A stretch of 64,000 nucleotides of DNA from Ancylostoma caninum (taxonomy: Eukaryota > Nematoda > Chromadorea > Rhabditida > Ancylostomatidae): NCBI GenBank assembly GCA_037903475.1, contig JBAJFG010000047.1, positions 906,001 through 970,000 on the forward strand, written 5' to 3'. A program made the position numbers and the translations under genes. Shown piece after piece: positions 31,978-44,102 of the stretch. Numbering within the stretch: position 1 is the stretch's first letter; each line of letters opens with the position of its first letter. The notes under the pieces are model-generated. The model ran no database searches. It worked only from the letters and a program-made list of their open reading frames with translations, and was not told the origin of the DNA.

Positions 31978-32958
31978 TAGCCCTGCTCAAGAAACTTCAC
32001 AAATGCACCAGGAGGTGAAGGATCCGTAAACAGCAGGCAATCTCCCTCGGGGTCGCACGGATGAGCACAGTCCTTGAGCACGATCACGCGTTTCCCCCAT
32101 GCAGTGATGCGGCCACCATATGCGGTACAAAATGCCCTCCTGACCAGATTCTTCACCTCGGCATTTCCGCATTCGTAATCCTGAGGAGAGTTTTATGTAG
32201 CTGATTTTCAATTGATTTAAAAAATTATAGCTTTAACCTACTGCTGCTAAACTGTTGCTGGATGATCCCATGATTTCTCCCATGCGGTATGGAGTATGAA
32301 CCACCTCCAGAAAGTCATCCACACGTAATGCTTCGCTGAAAACGTAAAGGGCTCGTGCACGCAGCTTGTATGAAGCCACTGGAAAGAAGAATATTCCGCT
32401 TTGCTCACCTACAGTGCCGGTCAAACATTCTTTGCACCGTGGAATGGTCCAAGAATCAACAGGTCAGACCCTCCGCACCCCTTATGCGGCGCGGCAGACC
32501 AGCTGGGCGGTGCAGGTATTGATGTTTTGCTTATGTTTGGTGCCACATAACCCAAGCACTTCAGAATAAAAACAAGTACACGAAGAAGTATGATGGAAAA
32601 CATAATAAATGCAAAACATCAACAGCGACAACGCAGGACAACCACAGTGCTCAGGTGATCTGCCGCGCCGCGTTGGCTGTGCAACGCGGCAGACCAGGTG
32701 GGTGGCATTGTGTGATGCAAAAACGATTGAGCGGCTCCGTAGGTAAAGTCGTATCAACATCTCCGCGAATTCTTACCTCTCGTTCAGGAACATTTCAAGG
32801 ACTACCCACATAAATTGGAGCAATTTTTTACGACTCATCATGATTTGATAATTTCCACATTCCAAACATTTGGCGTCGAATTCGTTGACTGTGATGTTGG
32901 TGATAGTGTGATTCCTCATCGCTATAGCTGTGTTTATACTTTGACGCCGTGCCACCAT
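31978..32958 (-). CDS. Small minus-strand gene of unknown function (last two exons secure)
   Basis: Reading on the minus strand, exon 32378-32242 (donor GTAGGT) joins in phase to the last exon 32180-31978 (acceptor CTCCTCAG), which ends in TAG at 31978-31980. The joined sequence is about 112 residues: it passes through LYVFSEALRVDDFLEVV and then a cysteine-containing part (DYECGNAEV, FCTAYGG, DCAHPCDPEGDCLLF) suggesting a disulphide-bonded or metal-binding fold. I do not recognise the family. A possible 5' exon (32958-32777, ATG start, donor GTAAGA) does not join in phase and is tentative. The LTR retrotransposon lies 52 bp past the stop, inside the likely 3' UTR. Confidence 0.55.
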
Positions 32959-34089
32959 CGCTCAGCCGCAAACTGTTAGAAAGCATACAGTCCCGTGTAG
33001 AAGGACGGGCATGCATGATCGCGTCGCGGCAGTTGGCGGCCATGATCGCGACGTGACGTCGCAGATCCTCGTCGCGCCCTCTTTATATTATACTTTTTTC
33101 TAGAAAAACAGGTGCCGCGCCTGCTAGTTACGACTCGGCAATGTGAACTAGGAGTTCTTCCAGCTTACAACCTTAGCTACCCATAGCATTGCTGGGATCC
33201 CTAAGGTATCTTCCTCCTCGAGACAGAAAAATTCCAAAACTTATTTTCCGTGATGTGCACGATTGGCTGCACAGCAACAAGCCCGAATATTTTGGAGCTA
33301 CGAGGAAGCGATAAGCTGCGTTGAAACCGAACACTTGTATCCAAACTTATAGAACTATCAGGGGAATTCCTCCCTTTTAAATAGAGCCGATAGGTGGAGC
33401 CAAGGTGACAGAAACACCCAAAGAGTATCACAGCTGAACTAATCTCACATAGTCTTTGTAGATGTCGACCAGTGGTCAGCGCATGCACTTTTCAAGCACA
33501 TACGGGCTGGCTATGCTGCAAGGAATCAATTCGTGATCAGATCCTAACGATAGACGTCATTTTAAGAGACACTGCGGATGGTGCCAAATTAAAGATTTAG
33601 GCCGTGGTGAGAAAAAATTTTCTTAAAAAAAAACGAGAACTCGATGGAATGAAGGGGTTATTCCTTGTTTCTATCTCCCATGAGTATCTACAACTCCCAT
33701 AAAAATTTGAACTCCCATGCTTTGCTTTGGAAGAAGTTGTAGACGGAAAACCAAAAGTTGCAATCTTTTTCCTCGCTACTGTATACTTCGGCAGCCCAAC
33801 TGAATGGCGAAAGTTGAGGAAAAGTGACCCCTCATTTGACAGAACAACTTGCGCAGATAGAGTGGAGAGGGCATTAGTTAAGAATAACATGACCATTCTC
33901 AGTAACCATTTATGGTACTAGTTAATCACCAACTCTTTAATTTCACATTCAACAGAGTTCGAGCACAAAATGCTCGATCGTGCGATTCAAAGATCGAAGT
34001 AAAATGTTCAAGATACTGAAAACGAAGCGCAGCGCTGGAAGATGGATCAGTTTTGTTCCTTCTTCAAAACCAGCCGTTTCAAAGTTATT
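32959..34089. other. No gene recognised
   Basis: Frames such as 33201-33488 and 33597-33896 on the minus strand have no recognisable motifs or splice support. GATCGCGTCGCGG-like repeats occur at about 33018-33055. A TATA-like CTTTATATTATAC at about 33080 could belong to the minus-strand gene, but this is weak. Confidence 0.3.
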
Positions 34090-34298
34090 CATGCTTGCGG
34101 CGCGTCAAAGTTTACGCGCCTAGACAAAACCACGAAGTTTTCGCGCCGACCCAAAGCGGCGAAAATGGAAACGCGGTTTGTTCGCGCGGCAGTCGCAACG
34201 GCGAAACTAGGAACAGTGCTGACCTGCCAGTATTTGTCTTCTACCTCCCTCCTTTGCACTGTGTATCGGCGCGTAAACTTTGACGCGCCGCAAGCATG
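34090..34298. repeat. 209-bp foldback element
   Basis: CATGCTTGCGGCGCGTCAAA and GTTTACGCGCC pair with their complements at 34263-34298. A second inner GC-rich segment containing GTTTTCGCGCCG lies in between. No TA or other clear target duplication could be fixed. Confidence 0.8.
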
Positions 34299-35249
34299 AA
34301 CAACTTTTTCCACGAGTTGCGGACAGACGGAAGAGCAGCCGCCCATTACGGACGCAGAGCGAGCTGTTGGATTGGCGCCGATCAACGATCGAGAGCTCGT
34401 TCATTCCACTTCAGCGCCTGTTCACCTAGCCTTTTTTAGGTTATATCTGAAGAAGTTCGCCAGAAATGGCAAGCAGTGGTCTCGTTCTTCCGAAATCGTG
34501 GATCAAATCAAAAATGTAGTAGAGCTAGTCATGAACCTTAGCTAACCCAACCAGACGCGCTAAGCGCATTATGTGGACCTCAAAACAAGGACCAGTTAGG
34601 AAATGTGCAAAGATTGGGTAAAATTCGGTCAGCATTACGTTTGCACACGTTTTGCTGAAGCATCATAAATAAGAGCACCCTTTCCAACTTATGAATTTAC
34701 TTTTAAATCTTATTTTTAGGTTCACCTTCGCATTTTTCTGCTCCCATGCTCAAATTCCAACAATCTTCATACTAGGATTTGCACCCAACATCCTAGCTAT
34801 TGTGTCAAAGTTCCAAGTTTTTATCGTATTCATTTTTTAAGATAATCTCCAAGAGATAGAAAGCTTACGCTGCCCAAAAAGCGTACTACCTTCCGCTTCA
34901 TGGATAACTCTGTCGTCTCGTATGAGCATTACTTCTGTATAAAATTTATACAATTGAGGATAGACAGCACAACATGACTAGGTTACGAGTGTGCAAAAAT
35001 CCAAAACATTTTTAAAAATACAAAATGAGATAATAGTAGCGAAACACGACTACGTATCTCACAGGCAAGCTTTGCACATATCAACTTCTTACTCTTTCTT
35101 TAGGAAAAGAATTGCGAGATTTGACAGCTTCGTACAAACTCATCTGCCTCCCTTGTGATACCTCACTACTGTACGTAAAATCGTGGCAAGAAAGTAAAGG
35201 ACGTTAAAGAGAAACTCGTAATTTGACAAACATCACAGGATTCTCGAAA
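34299..35249. other. No gene recognised; 3' flank of the VWA/EGF gene
   Basis: AT-rich sequence with no supported exon. The minus-strand gene ends at 35250. No clear AATAAA is seen just beyond it on that strand. Confidence 0.3.
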
Positions 35250-38200
35250 CTAGTGCAAAAGTACAAGAGCGAGTATAGGGACATAATAAAGCATAGCACC
35301 AGCACTGCCACTTGTGGTTGAATGATGGGCTATCGTGGTCATTTTCGTATTCACCATAGGTGTGGACGTACTCCAGTACCAAGGGATTTCTAGAAACTGA
35401 TTATGTGACCTAGCTTCTATGGGAACTAATTGAGGAGAACTCACGTGATTCGCACAATGATCCATAGAAGCCAGTAGAGCACACACAAACAGACAATGAA
35501 TTCGTGCCACCATTCTGGCAAAGCGGCTGGTCGCAGAACTGTCCCGTATATCCGTCGGAGCAAACGCATTCCCCATTCATATCTACCGATCCATAGTTGC
35601 AGACAGATGCTGCAAAGAAATGGGTATACGGACGGCATATGAGTACTGCAAGTGGTTTTGGGCGAACAGTGTGTAGGCAAAATGTTCGTTAAATACATAG
35701 CACCATCTACATATTCCAGGGTGGAATTTTTATGTAGTTGAAAAGGTCAGAAAGTGCTGATTGCGACTGTAAAGTCTGCTAGCTCAGAGACGACCGATGG
35801 AGGGACTTTGTCTGCAGTTACGACTTCAGCACAGTGTCGGCCAACTGATCTAATTCTTATGCATTTTCTGTAAGTTTTTATATGCATGTGGTGTGATTCC
35901 TTCCATTTTGCTGTTTCTCTACTGCCTCATGGAAAAACCTCCTTTCAAATGCATCCTGCGGCGTCTTCCCGTCGGTGGAACCTGTGCGGTTACAGCAAGG
36001 TCGCTCCATCGGCCCTCCCTGATCTAACAGACTATATAAGATTCTCTTGAGTGTAAAAACGTTTTGCGCAGAATTTTAGGAGTTAGGGTGAACTCTCCAG
36101 TGGATAGATCTGGCAGAAGTTCGGCTTCTTGTGAAGAGGGAGGGGACTTGTATCTTCCTGCTGTTCTCACCAAAGAGCGGAATAGTGTAAAGGCTTCAGC
36201 ATTTTTTGATGTCAAACGACTTCTGCCGAAAGTCTCCAATAGATTATGTACTTTCAAGGTGTCTAACACGGTGCAAAAATTAATACTGAAAGCTTATTCT
36301 TACGATAGATGTATAGCTGCTCAAAATAGAATGTTCTCTGGAAGACAGCATTCTTCTCTGTTGATCCATAAACCTCCAACCTTACGAGGGTAGATGATGG
36401 CATCTGAATAGAAATCACGCTTGATATTGCTAGTACTGCTTGATATTGAAAAAATGAAAATTTCTCACCACAAAATTCACAGAGATATACTGATAAGAGC
36501 AGGAGTTGATGTCTCTCGGTCCCACTGTGTAGGTGCGAAGTCCGTTTGAATCCAGCCACGGCTCATTGACACTGGCTGAACTGACGCCGAGTTGGTTAAC
36601 AACGTAGCTCGTACTGGGCACGTGGAAAACTGCGTAAGCACGATGCTCGCTACCTAAAAACATTTCAGACTTATTAACTAAGAAAATCTTGCTGCTTAAA
36701 GAACTTACCTCTATTGGAGAATGGAGAATCTTCTGGGAAATCGTCAGCAGCATCAGCAGTAAATCCAGGTATTATTGTGATGGGGGAAACAACACGTACC
36801 TTAACGAGGTCCAGGTTTTTCAGGCGCTTCATCGACATTATATTCGAATTATGACAAAAACATTCGTTGAGATAATACTTGGACAATCTCTGCAAGTGAA
36901 GTTACCTGAACGAAACATGGTCCGGATGTAGTTTTCACTGATAATGACCATGGGTTTGTCCAGTACGCGAATGCTCTTGGATCTGAACACCTTTCACTCA
37001 ATACCAATTGGATTATCATATAAGTAATATATGCTACACAACATACCGATAGAAAAGGTAACTGTGTTCCTATCCAAGTACGTTCCGTATGCCATTACAT
37101 TGATATGATTTCCTAAAAAGCCAGGGATTTTATAGAAGTGACTAAGACGTCACAGTGTACTTTTTAGTAATGACTTGCACCAAAGGATGGAAACAAGGAA
37201 AGTATGACGAAAAAGTCCGAATTCTGCACCCATGAGGTTAGGCCAATTTGCCTCTAAGCGTAATTTTGAAACCATGGAGAAGGTAATACAGGAAACTCTA
37301 AATGTATGCAGATAAGGGTTGGGACCGCGGCGCGGCTCTCTTGGGCAGAGACGCAGGCGCTCAGCATACAAAGCGCCCATGTCTCTGCTCAAGAGAGCCG
37401 CGTTGCGGTCCCGATCCTTGTCTGCGCCCGTTTGGAGTTCCTTGTAGATACCATTATACCATCAGATAATTTCTGCTTGAGTTTAAAAAGAAACAAAAAA
37501 AAACAAGTGGAGCTAAAGAAAATAACAAGCTCCAAACATGAGAATCAATCCATCATGTGATTAAAAGCCGTGATTTTAGGAATGTTACTCAACATTCGGA
37601 TCGCTGAACAGCACCATATTCGCGGTCTCTACATCAAGACCAACGACATTGATCACCATTGCGCTGGCTACGTCTTCGACGTTGAATTTGAACGAAACTG
37701 ACGCCGAACAATCCTACAAGTTCGTAATCACTAATCATGCAACCACTGAAAACACAAGAAATGCGCTCACCTGCGCAACTTTGTCCAAAATAATGGAGTT
37801 TTCGTAAAGAGAAGAAGTGAGCAGATCTTGCAGCTGAATATATGTTTGAAAAACCGCTACAAGGTGACCTGCTCACTCACGAATATACGAAGTCAAGCTT
37901 GGATAGGTTAGGTTGTCTGTTAGCATCACTTCAAAACATATTTTAAAAGCAAATGATTGTAGGACACTCGAGTGAAGTTGATGTTGATCGAATTAAATGC
38001 AAATTCAATCACTTAAGGTACTAAACATACATTGGGTAACCCATCGTTAGTGACAGGCAGGTTTCTGCCGCCTGATGAGCGCTGGTGATAGGTAAGATCA
38101 TCGTTAATGAGCACGTTAGATCCATCTCGCATCGTGAACACATTCACCTCAAAGCAGTTTGCTGCAAAATTGCATGAAAATAGCAATGATGTCATTCTAA

Positions 38201-41200
38201 AATACCTGCAAATTTCTTGTGAGTGAGTTTGTGGTGGCTGCAGAAGGCGCCGACGGGGAAGATGTAAACAAGTATAAAATTGTTGGCGAAAGTATCGAAA
38301 TCTCGGGGACCTGTAAAGTAAAATTTGAGAAGAGCTTAACAAGAGAAATTGAATCTCCTAAGACCTTGGCAACAACATCAAGCGATCGACTTGTCGATAA
38401 TGTAATCTTGTTGTTCATGACTTCAAGCATCGCATCAGAGAACTGATTTAAGAATAGGTCAGCGTCGTAGGTGCTCGAAACAAATCGAATATCTACAAGT
38501 ATCAGCTGAGAAAGTAGCACAAAAACACATAAGATTTGACTTTCTAATGCATTAACGGGATTTGAAGAAAGCGTGTTCTTGCCTACCTTTGTCATCGAAC
38601 AATACTAGAGAAAACTGTCTCTCAGGTTTTCCCTTGTTCATCTGAGCGATGATCATGTCGATGTTTTGACCGAGAATGAAAGCTGCATTGTTCATCGCTG
38701 CACTGTTCTCGACAGCGAATACTATCTACAATATGTAGATTAAACCCATTACCTGTTTTTGAAGATAAAAAATACTGTAGGGAAGAGAGAGAAGTAAAAG
38801 TGTAGGTTGAAAAAGGACAAAAACGCAAATGCTAAGTGAAAACAAATAGCTTCCGGAAGCATAGCAAAATACTGGCTAGTTACAGTAGACGGCAAAGACG
38901 GTGGCCCCATCCGTGGCCTCGAGAAAGACGCAGAGAAAAGCTGCTAGAAATAGTACAACAGCAGCAAAAAACTCAGTTACAGCGGGCGCGGCGCGGTAGC
39001 GCGACGTTATTCTCGAGGCCGCGGATGGGTCAACGCCATTGGCGCCCACTGTATATACCTGTCGGAATTCGTGTTGTCTCGGGTCGGTTATCGCGTTCAA
39101 GTTCATTTCGGCGCATTGTGAACCTTAAAAAGATTTCCACTTCATTTCATTCCCCTAATCTGCCACTTTATATTCCGGATCCATAGCTAATTCTTACGTG
39201 AACAAAAACTGGCTAACTCACCATTGTCGCCTACGTCAGACTTCGCAGTCATCACTCGCCTGTTCGGTGCGACAGGTGGCCCTACAATGAAAACCCAGTG
39301 GAATCTAACTACTCAAAGCGACCTAGACAATGAAAAACGCGCTTAAAAGCACCGTCCCACCTCAGAATCTTTTCTGAGATTTTCACGTGAAAAGAATCTC
39401 CAGGAGCTGCTGATCATAACGGTATATGTGATTCCGTGCAAACTGCCAGAAAACTCCGTTTTCGAGCTCTAATTTTTGAGGAGCCTTTGAGCGGAGCCGA
39501 GGGACGGGGCCACGGCACTGTGTGAATAACTCACACCCAAGATCGCACCTTCTGGAGAAATTAGTAATTTTCGTGAGAGTTGCTGATCCACTCCCTATCA
39601 GAATAGAAACTGCGCTCTATGCGGGACGATCAAAAGAATACATGAGTGAAAACCCTGCAATTTCGCTTTGACTCCGCCCACAGGGCTTGAAAACGAGTTT
39701 TTTTCGGCAGTTTCTCACTGAAACACGTATGCCATTATGATCGACAACTACTGGAGACTTTCCGCGCGAAAATCTCGAAAACAGTTCTGAGGTAGGACGG
39801 TTCCTTTAAGAATCGGAACTTGGAAAACTCATAAGGACTCAAAGCTACACCATACCTGGTAGAGCACAGTACCCTGGCAACACTCTAGTGGCAACACCGC
39901 CTTGGTAATATATCTCGACTTGTTGACTGAAATACGATGTTGAATAGTTAAGCACTTTGTGAGCGGAATACAATATTTTGTCTTGGCCTCGGACAAAAAT
40001 ACGGAACAACGACACCCTGGAGGTTTCAATATGATAATGAGTAGAAATCACTCCTAATGTCTCAAGTAAAAACCGTTTCAATTTCCAATTCAAAAAAGCA
40101 AAAAAAAACCGTACGACTGACGGGAACATCGCTTCACTTTGTCAGAAATTCTACACTTACATGAATGGTCCAGGAGTACAATCTGAGAGATTGTCAAATT
40201 CATAGGTGTAAGTGCTATCGCCTCCTCTCCTATACCCTCGCGTGGAAACGGAGAGCGGAAATCCAGTGCGCGAGTCAAACTGTCGAATTTCTACGTAATT
40301 GAAGTTGGAGAAACCGACAGGACGCCCGGTGGCCAACTGTGGAATATCTGTAGAAGATTCGTGTTTCAAAGGGTGGTGCAAGTCATCAGCTACATCTTTG
40401 CCTCACTTTTATACGCCACAGGGAATCCGATATCCATTTTTGGATTATTCGTGTGACTAAGTAGCATTGTATTCGCTGAGGCGAAGAACACTCGAAGAGA
40501 GCAGACCAATCCTGGTGTTATTGACAGCACACGGATGTTGTTCATACCATGAGGGAGATCGTAGAGCTGTAAGAAGAACATGTAGACTAGTAGAGCTAAC
40601 GAAGTTAAACGCAAAAAAAAAACTGGGTAGAAACAGGGTATCTTCAATGTTCTGCCAATACGCGCGCCTTTCTAGAACTGTACGTGTCTAAGAGTCTAAG
40701 TGTGCCACAACCGTTTTGGTGGAGAAGTCTCGTAGAAAATAACAGCACTACCGCGCAGTGGCGGACGCAGAAAGTGGGCGGGAGGGGGGGCGTGGGAAGA
40801 AAAGTGGGGTCTCCGCCGTTTTGGGGACCCAGACGGAAGATAAAATTAATAATAATATTAATTATAATAATAAACAATAAATAAAAAATATATTAAAAAT
40901 AATAATAAAAATAAACAATTAAAAATAAACTAACACAAGATTTTTATTTGTATTGTAAAGTAATTTCGAAAATTTGGCGACCCATTCTCGGGGGGGGCGC
41001 CCCCCCCCCCTGCGTCCGCCACTGCTACCGCGTAGTATCTTCCTCTCGAAGTGTACGAAAGTTCCAGGTTGTTCATATCCGTAACATAAGGTCGTTCGAA
41101 TGCAAGTGGATTTCCTGAAAACGAAATAATTGTAGAGATAACGAAATATACACCTAATGTGTTTTTAGTGTGCTTACAATTTGTACATAGCGACGTACCA

Positions 41201-43502
41201 TCATTCTTATCAACGGTTAGTAGGACTCTGATCTGAGTACTAGTATCGTACTCGGCCGGAATACCAAACATTTTCATCTCGTTACAGTTAAATCTGTAGC
41301 GCACAGCGAGATTTTCCATTTTATGCTGGTAGTTCGCCAAAACTTTTGTCATGATCTGTGCATAATAATCAATAATCAATTAATAATCAAATTTTCAGCA
41401 AGTGAACTGAAATAAATAATTTCAAAGTGAGCTGATTGAAAGTCAATTCTATCATTTTAGTGTACAGTTAAGGTGAGGAAAGAATTTGAGCACAGCACTT
41501 ACAACTGGTATCTCGTTTTTGTCAATGACGAAGAGGTCACCATGAGTTGATTCAGCCAGTCGTCTGTACACGTCAAAATCGTCGCCAGACGTATCGATAG
41601 GGTTCGCGGATGTTTGGGTTACAATGAATGTAAGCTGTAAAGAAAATTACTGTTCAACAGCTCCTCCCACCTTATACAAAAATACATAGGAAGTTTTATG
41701 AATGCGATTGACAGAGTTCGACTCTCAGGATGTCTTACTGCCGCACTATCCAAGAACTGACCTTGTTATGCCATATTTTTACGGAAGAAATCAACTGCTG
41801 TTCGGGGGTATTTGCAGAGAAGAGATCGTTGGGAGCGGTTGCATCACCAGCACCGGAGTCCACAAAAACGAGCACATTGGAAAAACTGACGGGGTTCGAA
41901 TACCTACATATAGCAGGATAATTTTGTTGTCAAATAATAAACTTCAGCAATGCACGTTTGCGCTCTAGAATTTTCCTATAATGAATAATGAAGTAATAAA
42001 CAATTTCCAATAATGAAAATTTTCTAGTGTAAATAAGCGAGAAACAAAATACCACTCGCAAAAAGTGTGGAAACGAAGCAGAATTAATCACTTGTGCATA
42101 GAACTAACGCAAATGGAGCTTTCATTATTTGATAAAGGAATGGCTGTTGTTGAGCTGGTGGAGAGAAAACAATGGCATCGAAGATCAAATTCAAACTCGA
42201 CAGCTGGCGTCCTCCACCGATAAAGTACGTCAAAACGTTCGTATCTGCAATTAAAGGTTTTTCGCACGTACAGTCAACTACCATAAAGAGTGATAAAGAG
42301 TGCGTTTGGGACTTTGTCTGCAATTACGGGTATCGACGGGCTGATCAATAGGGTCGATTCGATTTTCACACTTTTCTCCGTATGTTCTAATATGTATATG
42401 GTGTGATTCGTTCCATTTTGATGTTTTCCTACTGTCACTAGTTAAATCTCCTACCACAGATATCCTGCGCCCCATCGATAGACCCAGCTGATCACCGTGC
42501 GACAGCCGTATTTGCAGACAAAGTCATAGATGCACTCACTGTGCTACCCGAGTGTACAGTCAGATGTTAGAATCGGAAGCCCAAATAAAAACAAGCATTC
42601 TCATCCTCTTTAGAAAAACAGTGGAATCCTAACCATGAAGCAGCAATTGCGGTAGCAGAGAAAAAGAAAAATAACTGAGAAAAGACGGGTTTCTGATTTG
42701 AAGTTTGAGCATCGTCCACAGAAACAAATCTATTAGAGAAAAATTTAAATACTCACTTGTCAAAACGAATCCATAGAACACATAGCTGACGATGTCATTA
42801 TTGGAAGCTTGCATTCCGTTCACCATAGTAGCCAGATTTGCACGAAAGCTCTGGAAGTCTTGCTGCATGGAAGTCGCAAGAGAAAAGAAGATCACTAGCG
42901 AGCGACCCGAAAAGTCAATGTCGTTCTCGACTGCTGGACGAAACCCTCCTAAACATAAATGTACACAATTCGAAGAGTACAAGGCAACTAGTTCATGTCA
43001 TGTCGTTAAAACACGATAGTTTCACAGATGCTGAACTTAAAAAGCAGCCGATTACTAATACGAATAATGCACGTCCAATTAATTTCATGGAATAGACGGG
43101 TGCACCAAAAACTCCACTCTATCTGCCAGGGAAGATATCTACTTATCTGGAAACCAACGCGGAAAACATTCTCAGTTCTGAAAATCTAAGCCAAAACAAC
43201 CTACGATTTTCGCAGAATTTTGAGTAGTATCCAGGTGGACACGCACAGCGGCTCCCGCTCCATATGCCAAAGTTTTGACATCTGAAATTTCCAGCACTTG
43301 CATGCTCTATACAATCTAATCGAAAAGCAATGGAGTCACTGAAATATCATCCAATAAACTCACTGGACGTTTTCACATTTGCTCCCGCTGGAGTACGGTG
43401 GGCAAAGGCACGTGTTGTTCGGCAAAGGTATTCCATCTCCTGCACACTGGATATCAGCGTTGGATTGGAAGAGGGAGCTGATTGGTCGAGAAGGAATTGA
43501 AT
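35250..43502 (-). CDS. Modular secreted/surface protein with VWA-like and EGF-like domains, multi-exon
   Basis: Read on the minus strand. Exons from 5' to 3': 43502-43364 (EGF), 43281-43205 (EGF, CQNFGIWSGSRCACPPGYY), 42948-42757 (VWA strand GRSLVIFFSLATSM), 42244-42092, 41903-41762 (VWA, NVLVFVDSGAGDA), 41634-41503 (LAESTHGDLFVIDK), 41355-41199, 41114-40662 (split by a MITE), 40566-40407, 40347-40161, 40016-39856, 39281-39222, 38721-38587 (VWA, VFAVENSAAMNNAAF), 38492-38365, 38310-38206, 38161-38031, about 37935-37880, 37850-37770, 37713-37589, 37112-37047, about 37000-36910, about 36830-36709, 36653-36469, 35609-35445 (two EGFs), about 35416-35250. Most junctions join in phase; several between 42.1 and 36.7 kb do not. 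A hydrophobic tail (YYVPILALVLL) after Ser/Gly suggests a GPI-anchor signal. Related nematode VWA/EGF proteins exist; no symbol assigned. Confidence 0.7.
35445..35609 (-). CDS. Exon encoding two EGF-like repeats (C-terminal part of VWA/EGF gene)
   Basis: Reads CNYGSVDMNGECVCSDGYTG, then QFCDQPLCQNGGT and VCVCSTGFYGSLCES: the first EGF-like repeat is complete in its distal cysteines and the second follows directly. Acceptor TTTGCAG and donor GTGAGT bound it. The next exon (35416-35250) would need an intron of only 28 bp. If that intron is not used, the frame ends 15 codons later without the hydrophobic tail. Confidence 0.8.
35793..36012. repeat. MITE, GACTTTGTCTGCAATTACGG family, copy 1
   Basis: Terminal inverted repeats CCGATGGAGGGACTTTGTCT (left) and a diverged complement (right, GCAAGGTCGCTCCATCGG). 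Related copies lie at 42.3, 45.06 and 60.1 kb. It sits in an intron of the VWA/EGF gene. Confidence 0.6.
37287..37446. repeat. Foldback MITE family A, copy 1
   Basis: Ends TACAGGAAACTC and GAGTTCCTTGTA. Inner arms CGGCGCGGCTCTCTTGGGCA and complement enclose GACGCAGGCGCTCAGCAT. TA borders both ends, suggesting a Tc1/mariner-type origin. Copies 2 and 3 share the same core. Intronic in the VWA/EGF gene. Confidence 0.8.
38883..39051. repeat. Foldback element in intron of VWA/EGF gene
   Basis: Arms CAGTAGACGGC...GGCCCCATCCGTGGCCTCGA and complement (TCGAGGCCGCGGATGGGTCA...GGCGCCCACTG) are separated by about 85 bp. No copy elsewhere in the window was noticed. Confidence 0.75.
40662..41114 (-). pseudogene. 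VWA/EGF-gene exon disrupted by a hAT MITE
   Basis: The exon reads GNPLAFERPYVTDMNNLELS up to RGRYYAV. It is then interrupted at 41032-40748 by the MITE and one copy of its 8-bp duplication, and resumes in the same frame as VLLFSTRLLHQNGCGTLRLL up to a GTATTG donor. Read through, the insertion adds about 25 residues and then a stop, and it carries AATAAA. As it stands this allele cannot make the full-length protein unless the MITE is spliced out. Upstream and downstream junctions are in phase. Confidence 0.7.
40756..41024. mobile_element. hAT-type MITE with perfect 8-bp target duplication
   Basis: 269 bp. Terminal inverted repeats CAGTGGCGGACGCAG / CTGCGTCCGCCACTG; flanked by CTACCGCG at 40748-40755 and 41025-41032. 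CAGTG-type ends with an 8-bp duplication are diagnostic of the hAT superfamily. The internal part is AT-rich with AAT-type simple repeats and G/C tracts. Two more copies are at 47.8 and 61.7 kb. This one is inserted in a coding exon. Confidence 0.93.
42299..42539. repeat. MITE, GACTTTGTCTGCAATTACGG family, copy 2
   Basis: Left end GAGTGCGTTTGGGACTTTGT, continuing CTGCAATTACGG; the right end is the complement with a few changes (CCGTATTTGCAGACAAAGTC...GCACTC). Terminal inverted repeats of about 32 bp, total 241 bp. It lies between the VWA exon ending at 42757 and the exon starting at 42244. Confidence 0.8.
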
Positions 43503-44102
43503 CTAGATGAGTTTCAGGAATACTATTCCAATGAAAATCAAACTGACAAAAAAAAGCATGTAACTGATGGGCACTTCAAGAACGATGTGAAAACGATGCG
43601 CGTCGTGCCTTTGTCAGGCTTACGACTGAAACTTGTGGACTGTATGGTACGCTTCACCAGAATCGATAAGGTACGTTTCACCGGGAACGATAGTTGTGAA
43701 GACGGCAGAGAGAAAAAGGGAAAGGGTGCAGCAATCAGAGAGGAGGGAGAGAAAAGCAGGTTGTCCACACGGAAGCTCAGCTAATGTCGAGTTTGGAACA
43801 AACTATGCTTTCAGGAGATATAGAGGAGATATAGCAACAAACTCGCACGGCACTATTCCATATTTAGAGCCGCAAAATCTTCAGTTTCTCTTTTTTTTTT
43901 CGCTGAAGCCTTGCGGAGTGAAGTTATGCATTTGAGGTGCTGAGAATATAATTTCGCATCTATATACTTTGTACCGTAACCCAATTTTTGTTGGGTAACG
44001 GTAGGATCATTTTACATACATATGTATGTAGATAAGATATCGCTCATGGAATCCACACAAATTTGGCATAGAGGAGTAGTTTCAGAGATTAATAACGACT
44101 AC

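Noticed and set aside
36064..36393. 109-codon plus-strand frame
   Set aside because: Falls in an intron of the minus-strand gene between a MITE and an exon, has no domain and no splice support.
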